Of a stretch of DNA of 24,246 bases, positions 15,458-22,471 are shown piece by piece. The stretch's first letter is position 1, and every line of letters begins with the position of its first letter. The stretch comes from JBJXHG01 sp046160865 (lineage in GTDB: Bacteria; Planctomycetota; UBA1135; GCA-002686595), in NCBI GenBank assembly GCA_046160865.1, contig JBJXHG010000170.1, positions 1-24,246 of the forward strand, read 5' to 3'. The notes below the pieces were generated by a model, which did not search any database, was not told where the DNA came from, and worked only from the letters and a program-made list of their open reading frames with translations. A program made the position numbers and the translations under genes.

Positions 15458-17200
15458 TCAGTTCCAGGTGAGCTCGACCGCGTTCGACACGTTGTAGGTC
15501 GACAGGTTGCAGAAGTTCGCGACCGCGTTGCGGTAGAACGCCTGCATGTAGCGCACCGAGCCGCTGCCCGGGACGACACCCGTCGCCGTCGAGAGCGGAA
15601 CCGTCAGACCGAGGCCCGGGTTCGGATACGTCGCCGTACCGCCGACCGCGTTCTGTCCGCCGAAGCGGATGAAGTTGCCGCCCGCGCACTGCACGCCATC
15701 GCCATTCGGGATGCCGTTCGGGATGGTGCTGTCACCCGAGATCCAGAACGTGAAGCCCGACGGCGTCAGCTGCTCGGCTTCGAGCACGACCGAGTCCGGA
15801 TTCGCGCTGCCGGACGCCGTCAGCTTGGCACCGTTCAAGTCGAACGAGTTGGCGCAGCCCGCGTCCGTAGCACCGCTCGGATTCGGAACCGTGAAGGGCA
15901 GAACGCAGGGGCACGGCGTCGAGAGCGAGCCGTCACCGAAGCAGTACGCCACCGCGGCGAGCGTCGAGGCCGGAGCTTGCGAGGCGATCAAGGCCGGACC
16001 CGCGCCCGGGTTCTTGAACAGGCCGAGCGCGACATTCGCGGCGGCCGGAGCAGCGTCGGCGTCGAAGCGGAAGCTGTACGTCGTCGACCAGCGCAACGCG
16101 TTCGCGCTCGGGTTCGACGCGAACGTTTCCGTCGCCCAGCTAACGTCGTTCGCGTTGCGAACGCCGACCCAGTCGGTGCCGCTGAAGTTCACGCTGCCCG
16201 GACCGTCGCCGTTGCGGTACGTGACGTCGCGGAAGCCGATGTTCGTGACGTTGATGCCCGCCGGAACCGGAACCGTGAAGGACTGACCCGACAGGTCCGA
16301 GTTCATGTTGTAGAGCGAGTACTCGTAGTGCCACGTGCCGCCGCCGAGGTCGGTGACGTCGTAGCCGAGGACGTACAAGCCTTCGTTCGTGAGCTCGTGC
16401 GGGACCAGCGTGACTGTCGGATCGCAGACTTTCCACGCGTTGATCCCGGGTTGTTGGCGAACGGTGGTGCCGATGTAGCCGAACGTGGCCGTGCCGTTGT
16501 AGGACACTTCGCGGTACGACGAGTTGTTGTTCTGGTTGCCGGCTGCGGCGTCGTCGGGCGAGACGTACTGCGACTCACCGAAGTAGCGGTTGTCGACCGT
16601 GTTCACCGCGAGGTCGGTTTGCGCGACTTCGAGACGGCGTGCGACGGTGCCCGCGAACGCGGGATTCGCCGGCGGGAACGTGAAGATGCCCGTGTTCGCA
16701 TTCACCTGCCAACGCGGGCCGAGACCTTGCAGACCGCCGGACGGTGCTTGCGTTCCGTTGCGACCGGCGGTGTACGGGTCGGAGCAGCCGACGCCGAGGT
16801 GCGTGCCGTCCGTGCCGGCGCAGCCGCAGCCGCAGAGGTTCTGGCTCAGCGCGAAGAAGCCGTGCTTCAGCCAGCTGATGCCGACTTGCTCGAACTGCGT
16901 GACGCCGTTACCGAAACGCTGGAAGCGGTAGAGCGCGCCGCCGATGACCGGGTGCTGGTTCGTGTTCTGGAACCAGTTCAGCCAGGTCTGCCCCATGTTG
17001 CACGAGGTCGTGCCGAGCGACAGCGCCTCGATGCCACCGACCGCCGCGTAGTTCGCCGGTCCCGTGAGATCGCCGACGATCACGTCGGGACCCGTCGGGT
17101 CGCCGCAATTCACGATCTGGGCTTGAGCGTTCATCGAGAGCAGCGTGGCTCCCGCGAAAGTTGTGCAGATGCCGAGCACCCGCTTCCATTGATTCGTCAT
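15458..17200 (-). CDS. Large secreted protein with CFGDG C-terminal domain
   Basis: A 580-residue exported protein of unknown function. Residues 1-28 are a signal peptide (MTNQWKRVLG, hydrophobic core, NAQA then Q). The central ~390 residues are Asn-, Gly- and Thr-rich and probably beta-stranded, with a cysteine cluster LCGCGCAGTDGTHLGVGCSD near 120 and no catalytic motif that I recognise. Residues 419-580 are a domain shared with the metalloprotease at 17-1483, about 55-60% identical by eye. It has six conserved cysteines (CFGDG, CPC, GCANS, the C after GDGV, and FC) and a conserved TYPNPGLGLT stretch. The start is supported by AAGGTG upstream and a good promoter 95 bases before the ATG. It is monocistronic with its own terminator. 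It is probably a surface or extracellular structural protein; that is inference. Confidence 0.8.
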   Translation of the reverse strand: MTNQWKRVLGICTTFAGATLLSMNAQAQIVNCGDPTGPDVIVGDLTGPANYAAVGGIEALSLGTTSCNMGQTWLNWFQNTNQHPVIGGALYRFQRFGNGVTQFEQVGISWLKHGFFALSQNLCGCGCAGTDGTHLGVGCSDPYTAGRNGTQAPSGGLQGLGPRWQVNANTGIFTFPPANPAFAGTVARRLEVAQTDLAVNTVDNRYFGESQYVSPDDAAAGNQNNNSSYREVSYNGTATFGYIGTTVRQQPGINAWKVCDPTVTLVPHELTNEGLYVLGYDVTDLGGGTWHYEYSLYNMNSDLSGQSFTVPVPAGINVTNIGFRDVTYRNGDGPGSVNFSGTDWVGVRNANDVSWATETFASNPSANALRWSTTYSFRFDADAAPAAANVALGLFKNPGAGPALIASQAPASTLAAVAYCFGDGSLSTPCPCVLPFTVPNPSGATDAGCANSFDLNGAKLTASGSANPDSVVLEAEQLTPSGFTFWISGDSTIPNGIPNGDGVQCAGGNFIRFGGQNAVGGTATYPNPGLGLTVPLSTATGVVPGSGSVRYMQAFYRNAVANFCNLSTYNVSNAVELTWN

Positions 17201-17294
17201 GTGCTAATCACCTTTCACAGACTGATCGCGGTCGCGAAGCAGCCGCGCGTGGAGAGTTGAACCCTTGACTTCGGCCTGAACGGTCGAGCGCCCC

Positions 17295-17324
17295 ATGCTA
17301 GCCCTACGGATGCAAATTGGTCAA
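17295..17324 (-). promoter_or_regulatory. Sigma-70-type promoter of the secreted-protein gene
   Basis: On the minus strand, TTGACC (17319-17324), an 18-base spacer and TAGCAT (17295-17300) precede the ATG at 17200 by about 95 bases. This is the best promoter match in the window. The leader of about 85 bases ends with the ribosome site AAGGTG. Confidence 0.6.
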
Positions 17325-17398
17325 CCAGCCCGAACGGCTCGCACCTCGGCGGCGAATCGAGGCTGCCGGGGACGCACACGGACCCGCGAAAGTTCCTG

Positions 17399-17425
17399 AA
17401 AAAAGCTACGCCGAATCGGGCGTGC
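17399..17425 (-). terminator. Possible terminator of the minus-strand deiminase operon
   Basis: On the minus strand a small stem (CGCC and GGCG around CGATTC) is followed by TAGC and six T (17399-17404). It lies about 160 bases beyond the stop of the deiminase-like gene and upstream of the next promoter. The stem is weak. The rest of the 17201-17585 gap, apart from the promoter at 17295-17324, shows nothing I can support as a gene. Confidence 0.35.
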
Positions 17426-17585
17426 GTGTCCGCTCGAACTGGTTTCTGAGCGCGCTGTCGCGGCGCGAGCTGTCGGACGTCAGCCGGCACAGCGCACGCA
17501 GCGCCGGAGTTGCTCCTCGCCGGGTCCGTCGGACCTCGCCACGCGCGCCGGCAGCACGGGTTTCGTACGCGCTTCGGCCCCCTCG

Positions 17586-19505
17586 TCAGCGCGGGCGAGG
17601 CGAGATCGACACCGCGCAGTGCAGCGCCCCGGCGCGCCGCTGCGTCTCGGCGCACAGCACCGGAACGATCTTCACGCTGCTCCCCAGCGCGCCCTCGAAC
17701 GAGAGCTGCGCCGCGCGATCGAGCGGCTCGTAAAGACCACCGTACGCCGGCATCCAGTACGCGCCGGGCAAGTGCACGCCGTTCAGGTAATTGATGCCGC
17801 GCTCCTGCTCGGAGAACGACGGCACGAGCACGACCTTCCAACCCATGCGCTCGAGACCCTGCACGAGCACGACGCGGTCCGCTGCCTGCCGGCGGAACGA
17901 GCGCAAGTACGCGCTCGAGTGCGGATCGATCCCGAGCGTCTCGGTTCCCGGCGCGTGCGCGGCGACGATGTCCATCGCGAGCAAGAAGCGCTGCAGATTG
18001 CCGACGCCCGAGTCCGCGGGACCGGTGCTGAAATCGGCCGCGAGCGCCTCGGAGAAGCGGCCGAAGCCGCGGCTTTCGGACGAGATGCTCGCGCCGGCGA
18101 TATCGAGGAACGCGTGCGGCTGTCCGTCCTCGAGCGCACTGCGCGCCGCACGCGCGCCGGCCGTGTCCAAGCGCCGCGCGCGCTCCAGCGCATCGATCCC
18201 GCAACGCAGGACCGTGCGCACCGCGGCGGCGACGTCGTTCACGAACACGACGAGCTCGCCGGCGTGGACGCGCGCCGACACCTCGAAGTCGACGTGGAAC
18301 GACACGGCGGGCAGCACGACGCAACGATCGACACCGAACTCGCCGCGGAACGCAGCGAGCACCTGCTCGCGCGTGAGCCCGAGCGCGACATTGCGGTGCA
18401 TCTCGGCCTCGCCCATCACGAGCGCGCGCTGACCGGTTTTCGGATCGCGCACGGCGAGCAGATCGCCGCCTTGGAAGAGGAGCGGCGACTGCGCGACCTC
18501 GTGACCCGCCGCGGCAAAGCTCTCGAGAGCGAAAGTCTCGCCGGGGACGAAGATCGCGCCTTCCTCGCCGCGGCTCGCGTAGCGCGGCGCGAGTGTGAGC
18601 ACGCGCGCGGTCCGTCCGCCCGACGTAGCAAGATCGGCCGACGTGACGATGCCCGGCTTGCCGTTGTCCTGCGTCCATTGCGCGACGGGCGACGGCTCCG
18701 GGATCACGACGAAGCGCTCGAGCGCGCCGAGGTTCCAGCCCTGCGCCGTCGCGAGAAACGTATCGAGGTGCTTCTCCTCGATGCTCGCGACGATCGACGT
18801 CGCGGGAAAGCGCTCCGCGAGCTGGTGCACGAGATCGATGCAGCCGCCGTCACCGGGCGCCGCGAAGTACGAGCCGCTCGTGAGCTGCAAGCGCAGCACA
18901 CCGGCTTCCTCTTCGCCGCAGTCGGTCGCAATGCGAAAACCAGGCACGCTCGGACGAAACGCGAACATCGCGGTCGCGAGCCACGCGGCGAGATCGCCGG
19001 GCTTCTCGCCAGCGATCAAGCGGCGCGCGATCGCGACGGCGACCGGCGGCTCCGCAGCACCGAGCGAGAAGTGATCGAGCCAATCGACCGGCACGCCGAC
19101 TTCTTTCAATGCGCCGGACGCAGCTACGCGTGACGCGTCGTCGTCCGGCTCGAATCCAGCCGCGCCGAGCGTGTCGATCACGAGCGCGAGCGTCGGGAGC
19201 AAGCCGTCCGATGCGAGCCGCTTCGCGACGATCTCCGCCGCCTGGCTGCGCGGATCGTTCGCGGTCCACGCACCGAGCTCGATCGGCCAGCTCTCGTTGC
19301 CGAAGAGCGGCGCGCGAAAGCCGCGCACGGCGGGGCGCGCAACGGCGTACTGCGCGCGCAGCGGATCGCTCGCACGCTGCGGGCGCAGCACTTCGATCTG
19401 CCCGGCGGACGCCACGTGCAGCGAGAGCAGCGCGAAGCTCGCGGCCGAGCTGCACAGACGCGCGACGACAGCGCGCGTGCACGCACTCCCTCGAAGGCGG
19501 GTCAT
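17586..19505 (-). CDS. Secreted pentein, protein-arginine-deiminase-like
   Basis: A 639-residue exported protein that looks like a guanidino-group-modifying enzyme (pentein fold), closest in motif layout to protein-arginine deiminase. Residues 1-34 are a signal peptide ending VASA. All catalytic positions known for that family have counterparts: D280 in WTQDNG, H404 and D406 in FHVDFEVS, and C630 in GALHC near the C-terminus (compare the GEVHC block of animal enzymes). GIDPHSSAYLRSF and INYLNGVHLPGAYWMPAYGG also fit. If active, it would deiminate arginine in proteins, or a related guanidine, outside the cytoplasm. The start is set by overlap (ATGA) with the gene before it. The frame stays open 29 codons upstream. 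Agmatine deiminase is an alternative but is usually cytosolic and shorter. The family was recognised by motif only. Confidence 0.62.
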   Translation of the reverse strand: MTRLRGSACTRAVVARLCSSAASFALLSLHVASAGQIEVLRPQRASDPLRAQYAVARPAVRGFRAPLFGNESWPIELGAWTANDPRSQAAEIVAKRLASDGLLPTLALVIDTLGAAGFEPDDDASRVAASGALKEVGVPVDWLDHFSLGAAEPPVAVAIARRLIAGEKPGDLAAWLATAMFAFRPSVPGFRIATDCGEEEAGVLRLQLTSGSYFAAPGDGGCIDLVHQLAERFPATSIVASIEEKHLDTFLATAQGWNLGALERFVVIPEPSPVAQWTQDNGKPGIVTSADLATSGGRTARVLTLAPRYASRGEEGAIFVPGETFALESFAAAGHEVAQSPLLFQGGDLLAVRDPKTGQRALVMGEAEMHRNVALGLTREQVLAAFRGEFGVDRCVVLPAVSFHVDFEVSARVHAGELVVFVNDVAAAVRTVLRCGIDALERARRLDTAGARAARSALEDGQPHAFLDIAGASISSESRGFGRFSEALAADFSTGPADSGVGNLQRFLLAMDIVAAHAPGTETLGIDPHSSAYLRSFRRQAADRVVLVQGLERMGWKVVLVPSFSEQERGINYLNGVHLPGAYWMPAYGGLYEPLDRAAQLSFEGALGSSVKIVPVLCAETQRRAGALHCAVSISPRPR

Positions 19506-19945
19506 TGCGCGGCCTTCCGGCGCTGCGTCCACACGGTCAGCATGAGCGTTACGGCGAGCGCGCCGACTCCGATCCAGATCATCCGGCTCCACGTCGACGC
19601 CGGCGGCGGCGCGGGCGTGCGCGCCGTGCTCGCGGTATCGTCGCGCACGATGATGCGGTAGCGCTCTTCATAGGAAGCGCGCACGACGCGGTCGGTGACG
19701 CGGCGCAGGAAATCCTCGGGCAGCTTCAGGTCCGCGATCGTGGCCGGTCCGATCGACTGCGCGACGACGTTGCGGCGCACGTCGGCTTCGACATCCTCCG
19801 GCTTCGACGGCCCCACGTGCTCCGGCGAATGGTGCGCGGGATCGTGCGCCGGCGCATCGGGCTTCGAGCTCTGCACCGACTGCGCCGGTGCGAGCACGGA
19901 CGCGGCCACGAGCGCAACGGCGGCGAACGATCGAGGGAACGAGAT
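19502..19945 (-). CDS. Small exported protein with C-terminal membrane anchor; apparent ATC start
   Basis: A 147-residue protein I do not recognise. Residues 1-22 form a signal peptide (SFPRSFAAVALVAASVLAPAQ). A His/Pro-rich linker follows (APAHDPAHHSPEHVGPSKPE), then a mixed helical segment (LPEDFLRRVTDRVVRASYEE) and one C-terminal transmembrane helix (MIWIGVGALAVTLMLTVW) ending in QRRKAAQ. It would sit outside the cytoplasmic membrane with a short inner tail. The stop overlaps the start of the deiminase-like gene (ATGA), so the two are coupled and probably act together. No ATG, GTG or TTG begins the signal peptide. The codon with perfectly placed AAGGAG is ATC at 19945, so either ATC is used or the gene has lost its start. 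The start is therefore uncertain. Confidence 0.6.
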   Translation of the reverse strand: MSFPRSFAAVALVAASVLAPAQSVQSSKPDAPAHDPAHHSPEHVGPSKPEDVEADVRRNVVAQSIGPATIADLKLPEDFLRRVTDRVVRASYEERYRIIVRDDTASTARTPAPPPASTWSRMIWIGVGALAVTLMLTVWTQRRKAAQ

Positions 19946-19950
19946 GGCGG

Positions 19951-19956
19951 CTCCTT
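19951..19956 (-). promoter_or_regulatory. Ribosome binding site pointing to an ATC start
   Basis: On the minus strand, AAGGAG is followed by CCGCC and then ATC at 19945. The arrangement is almost the same as AAGGAACCGCCATG before rph. It is the only reason to place the start of this gene here. Confidence 0.55.
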
Positions 19957-19993
19957 GTGCTTTGCCCGGTGTCGTGCGGGCTGCGTGCGCGCG

Positions 19994-19999
19994 TACTCT
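19994..19999 (+). promoter_or_regulatory. Putative -10 box of birA
   Basis: TACTCT lies six bases before the GTG start of birA, in a 60-bp gap between divergent genes. If used, the transcript would begin at or next to the start codon. No -35 is convincing. Confidence 0.25.
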
Positions 20000-20005
20000 A
20001 GCGTC

Positions 20006-20752
20006 GTGCAGTTCACGTGCATCCACCACGACGTCGTCGACTCGACGTCCGAGCGCGCGTTCGCTGCACTCGCGCTCGGCAGCGCACGCCACGGCGACGT
20101 GCACCTCGCGAACGGTCAGACAGCGGGTCGCGGCCGTCTCGGACGGCGCTGGAGCAGCACGCACGGCGAAGGTCTCTACCTGAGCGTGATCCTGCTCCCG
20201 CCGCCGCCACCGTGGCCCGCGCCCGCGCTCACGATCGCCGCCGGCCTGGCCGTGCTCGACGCGGCGCATGCGCTCGGCGCGCGCGAGGCGACGCTCGACT
20301 GGCCGAACGACGTCGTCGTGTGCGGCGCGAAGCTCGCCGGCATTCTCGTCGAGACACGCGGGCTCGACGCCACGCGCCCGCACTACGTCGTCGGCATCGG
20401 TGTCAACGTGCTCCAACGGACATTCGACGCGGAGCTCGAGCGCGAGCGCGCCGTGACGAGCCTCGCCCTGCAAGGCTGCGCCGCGACCGTCGCCGACACG
20501 ACGAGCGCGCTCCTCGCCGCGCTCGCGCGTCGACTCGACGAGGTGCCCGCGCGTCCGCTGGAGCTCGCGCGTGAGTACGTGCGCGCTGCGGGCTGGCTCG
20601 AGCGCGTCGTCCGCGTGCGCACGAGCGGCGGCACGGACGAAGGCCGACTGCTCGGAATCAGCCTCGAGCGCGGCTTCGAGCTCATGTGCGGCGGCGCCAC
20701 GCGCCACTTCGCGCTCGAGTTCGTGCACGACATCGCGCTCGCGACGCATTGA
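20006..20752 (+). CDS. birA: Biotin--[acetyl-CoA-carboxylase] ligase, catalytic domain only
   Basis: A 248-residue enzyme that activates biotin with ATP and attaches it to the carboxylase carrier protein. The conserved blocks are DSTSERA (11-17), QTAGRGRLGRRWSS (the biotinyl-AMP loop), DWPNDVVV and KLAGILVET; the C-terminal small domain is present. There is no N-terminal helix-turn-helix, so this is the non-regulatory class that cannot repress biotin genes itself. The frame is open far upstream, but homology begins at GTG 20006 (VQFTCIHHDVVDSTS), which lies just outside the divergent small-protein gene. No Shine-Dalgarno is clear, which fits a near-leaderless message. Confidence 0.88.
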   Translation: MQFTCIHHDVVDSTSERAFAALALGSARHGDVHLANGQTAGRGRLGRRWSSTHGEGLYLSVILLPPPPPWPAPALTIAAGLAVLDAAHALGAREATLDWPNDVVVCGAKLAGILVETRGLDATRPHYVVGIGVNVLQRTFDAELERERAVTSLALQGCAATVADTTSALLAALARRLDEVPARPLELAREYVRAAGWLERVVRVRTSGGTDEGRLLGISLERGFELMCGGATRHFALEFVHDIALATH

Positions 20753-20757
20753 TCGTC

Positions 20758-20776
20758 GCCGGCCGCGATGGCCGGC
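20758..20776. terminator. Hairpin terminator after birA
   Basis: GCCGGCC (20758-20764) pairs with GGCCGGC (20770-20776) around GCGAT and is followed by TTCGG. It starts five bases after the birA stop and precedes the promoter-like box of rph. Confidence 0.5.
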
Positions 20777-20791
20777 TTCGGCCCGCGCTCC

Positions 20792-20797
20792 TACAAT
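20792..20797 (+). promoter_or_regulatory. Putative -10 box of rph
   Basis: TACAAT in the context TACAATCCCC lies 28 bases before the rph ATG, after the birA terminator. It matches the box before the HIT gene. AAGGAA (20815-20820) is the ribosome site. Confidence 0.4.
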
Positions 20798-20825
20798 CCC
20801 CGCCCCTCGATGCCAAGGAACCGCC

Positions 20826-21548
20826 ATGCCCCGACCCGACGGAAGACAGTCTGCCGACCTGCGCCCGATCTCGTTCCAGCGCGGCTTCACGAACCGCGCG
20901 CCCGGATCGGTGCTCGCATCGTTCGGCAACACGCGCGTGCTCTGCACCGCGATGGTGCAGGACGGAGTGCCGCCGTTCTTGCAAGGCAAAGGACGCGGCT
21001 GGCTGACGGCCGAGTACTCGATGCTGCCGTCGTCGACGGAGCAGCGGAAGTCGCGTGACCGCATCGGATCCGTGGACGGACGCTCGATCGAGATCCAGCG
21101 TCTCATCGCACGTTCGCTGCGCGGCGTGATGGATCTCGCGCAGCTCACCGAGCGCACGATCTGGGTCGATTGCGACGTCATCCAAGCGGACGGCGGCACG
21201 CGCACGGCCGCGATCAGCGGCGCGTACGTCGCGTTGCACGACCTTTTGATGCACATGGACAACCGCCGCATCCTGCGCGGCTGGCCGCTGAAGAGCGCGG
21301 TCGCCGCCGTCTCGGTTGGCGTCGTCAACAAGGAAGCCGTGTGCGACCTCTCGTACGTCGAGGACAGCAAGGCCGACACCGACATGAACCTCGTGATGAC
21401 GGGCGCGGGCCAGTTCATCGAGGTGCAAGGCTCGGCCGAGGGCGCTCCGTTCGATCGCGGCGAGCTCGATGCGATGCTCGAGATCGGCGCGGCCGCGATC
21501 CAGCGCATCTTCGAGCTGCAGAAGACGGCGCTCGCGACGAAATCGTGA
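20826..21548 (+). CDS. rph: Ribonuclease PH
   Basis: A 240-residue phosphate-dependent 3'-5' exoribonuclease that trims tRNA 3' ends, of normal length. The N-terminus MPRPDGRQSADLRPISFQRGF carries the family RxxDLRP block with GFTNRAPGSVL following. GWLTAEYSMLP, RIGSVDGRSIEIQRLIARSL, WVDCDVIQADGGTRTAAISG (catalytic and phosphate-binding region) and EVQGSAEG are all present. AAGGAA six bases upstream sets the start. Its stop overlaps the rdgB start (GTGA), so the two are coupled; rph-rdgB is a common pair in bacteria. Confidence 0.95.
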   Translation: MPRPDGRQSADLRPISFQRGFTNRAPGSVLASFGNTRVLCTAMVQDGVPPFLQGKGRGWLTAEYSMLPSSTEQRKSRDRIGSVDGRSIEIQRLIARSLRGVMDLAQLTERTIWVDCDVIQADGGTRTAAISGAYVALHDLLMHMDNRRILRGWPLKSAVAAVSVGVVNKEAVCDLSYVEDSKADTDMNLVMTGAGQFIEVQGSAEGAPFDRGELDAMLEIGAAAIQRIFELQKTALATKS

Positions 21549-22174
21549 AGCTCTGCCTCGCGAGCAACAACCAGAAGAAGCTGCGCGAGCTGACGGCCAT
21601 CTTCGAGAGCACGGCCCACGACCTCGACGTGCGCGTCGTGCTCCCGGCCGACATCGGCGGACTGCCCGACGTGGTCGAGGACCAGCCCACGTTCGCGGGC
21701 AACGCGGCGAAGAAGGCCGTGTCGGCGGCGCGTGCGAGCGGCATGTGGTCGCTGGCTGACGATTCGGGGCTCGAGGTCGACGCACTGGACGGAGCTCCAG
21801 GCGTCCACTCCGCGCGCTTCGCCGGCGAGCACGGCGACGACGCGGCGAACAACGCGCGATTGCTCGAGAAGCTGCGCGGCGTACCCGAGTCGCAGCGAGG
21901 CGCCCGATTCGTCTGCTCGCTCGCGCTCGCGCGCCCCGACGGATCGATCGCGGTGCAGATCGAGGGCACGGCGCGCGGCCGCATCTTGCTCGCGCCGCGC
22001 GGCACGCACGACTTCGGCTACGACCCGCTGTTCCTGTTCAACGAGCCCGGCTTCGCGCAGACGGGCCGCGGGTTCGCGGAGCTCGCACCGGACGAGAAGG
22101 CGGCCGTCAGCCATCGCGGGCGGGCGCTGCGCGAGCTCGCGCGCCGCTTGCCGGACGTCCTGCGCGCGGTGTAG
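21545..22174 (+). CDS. rdgB: dITP/XTP pyrophosphatase (Ham1/RdgB family)
   Basis: A 209-residue nucleotide-pool sanitising enzyme that hydrolyses XTP and (d)ITP to monophosphates. Family motifs are SNNQKKL (7-13), LADDSGLEVDALDGAPGVHSAR (the metal and substrate region), a later GYDPLFLF block and SHRGRALREL near the end. It starts with GTG inside the end of rph (GTGA overlap). The stop TAG is followed directly by the palindromic element at 22175; in the other copy TAG also precedes the element, so the element's flank may have supplied or altered this stop. The C-terminus (RRLPDVLRAV) still looks normal. Confidence 0.93.
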   Translation: MKLCLASNNQKKLRELTAIFESTAHDLDVRVVLPADIGGLPDVVEDQPTFAGNAAKKAVSAARASGMWSLADDSGLEVDALDGAPGVHSARFAGEHGDDAANNARLLEKLRGVPESQRGARFVCSLALARPDGSIAVQIEGTARGRILLAPRGTHDFGYDPLFLFNEPGFAQTGRGFAELAPDEKAAVSHRGRALRELARRLPDVLRAV

Positions 22175-22347
22175 CCCGCATTTCTCACCACGTCCGTCGC
22201 GAGGTTGTGCCAACTCGTTCGGAGCAAGGCGTTGCATCGGAATCGACCGGACGTGACCCGCAAGGTCAGTGAGGTTCGATTCCGATCCAACAACGCCGCT
22301 CCGAGCGAGCTCTCGCGACCACAGCAGGACGTGGTGAGAAATGCGGG
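22175..22347. repeat. Palindromic repeat element, full copy (173 bp)
   Basis: The terminal inverted repeats are 21 bases and perfect (22175-22195 and 22327-22347), beginning CCCGCATTTCTCACCACG. Inside, the arms keep pairing: ATCGGAATCGA near 22237 pairs with TCGATTCCGAT, and TGACC pairs with GGTCA around CGCAA at the tip. The whole element can therefore fold as one long imperfect hairpin or cruciform. It matches the 120-bp copy at 1635-1754, which lacks bases equivalent to 22250-22302. There is no coding capacity. It separates rdgB from lepA and would be transcribed if they share a message. Confidence 0.8.
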
Positions 22348-22408
22348 CCGCCGGCGTCGAGCCACGCGATACGCGGGAGTCGGGTGCTCGCCCGCGCGTC
22401 GCGATCGG

Positions 22409-22414
22409 TATCAT
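22409..22414 (+). promoter_or_regulatory. Putative -10 box of lepA
   Basis: TATCAT (in TATCATCCTCC) lies 57 bases before the TTG start. A similar TATCCTCCTCC precedes the ABC-F gene. No clear -35 is present. Confidence 0.3.
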
Positions 22415-22471
22415 CCTCCGCCCTCGTTCACGAGCGAACGATCTCCGCGTTCAGAGCAGGCCACCACGACC

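Noticed and set aside
17317..17733. A 138-codon plus-strand frame in the gap before the deiminase gene
   Set aside because: Its product is Arg/Ser/Ala-rich without motifs. It overlaps the minus-strand promoter region and the end of the deiminase gene, and has no ribosome site.
22261..22300. GGTTCGATTCC in the palindromic element resembles a tRNA T-arm
   Set aside because: The flanking bases give only two pairs of T-stem, and there is no acceptor, D-arm or anticodon arm. The match comes from the element's own internal palindrome.
19946..22414. Upstream extension of the small anchored-protein frame over birA, rph and rdgB
   Set aside because: The frame stays open for 970 codons, but it runs antisense through three well-recognised genes, and only the last ~147 codons look like protein.
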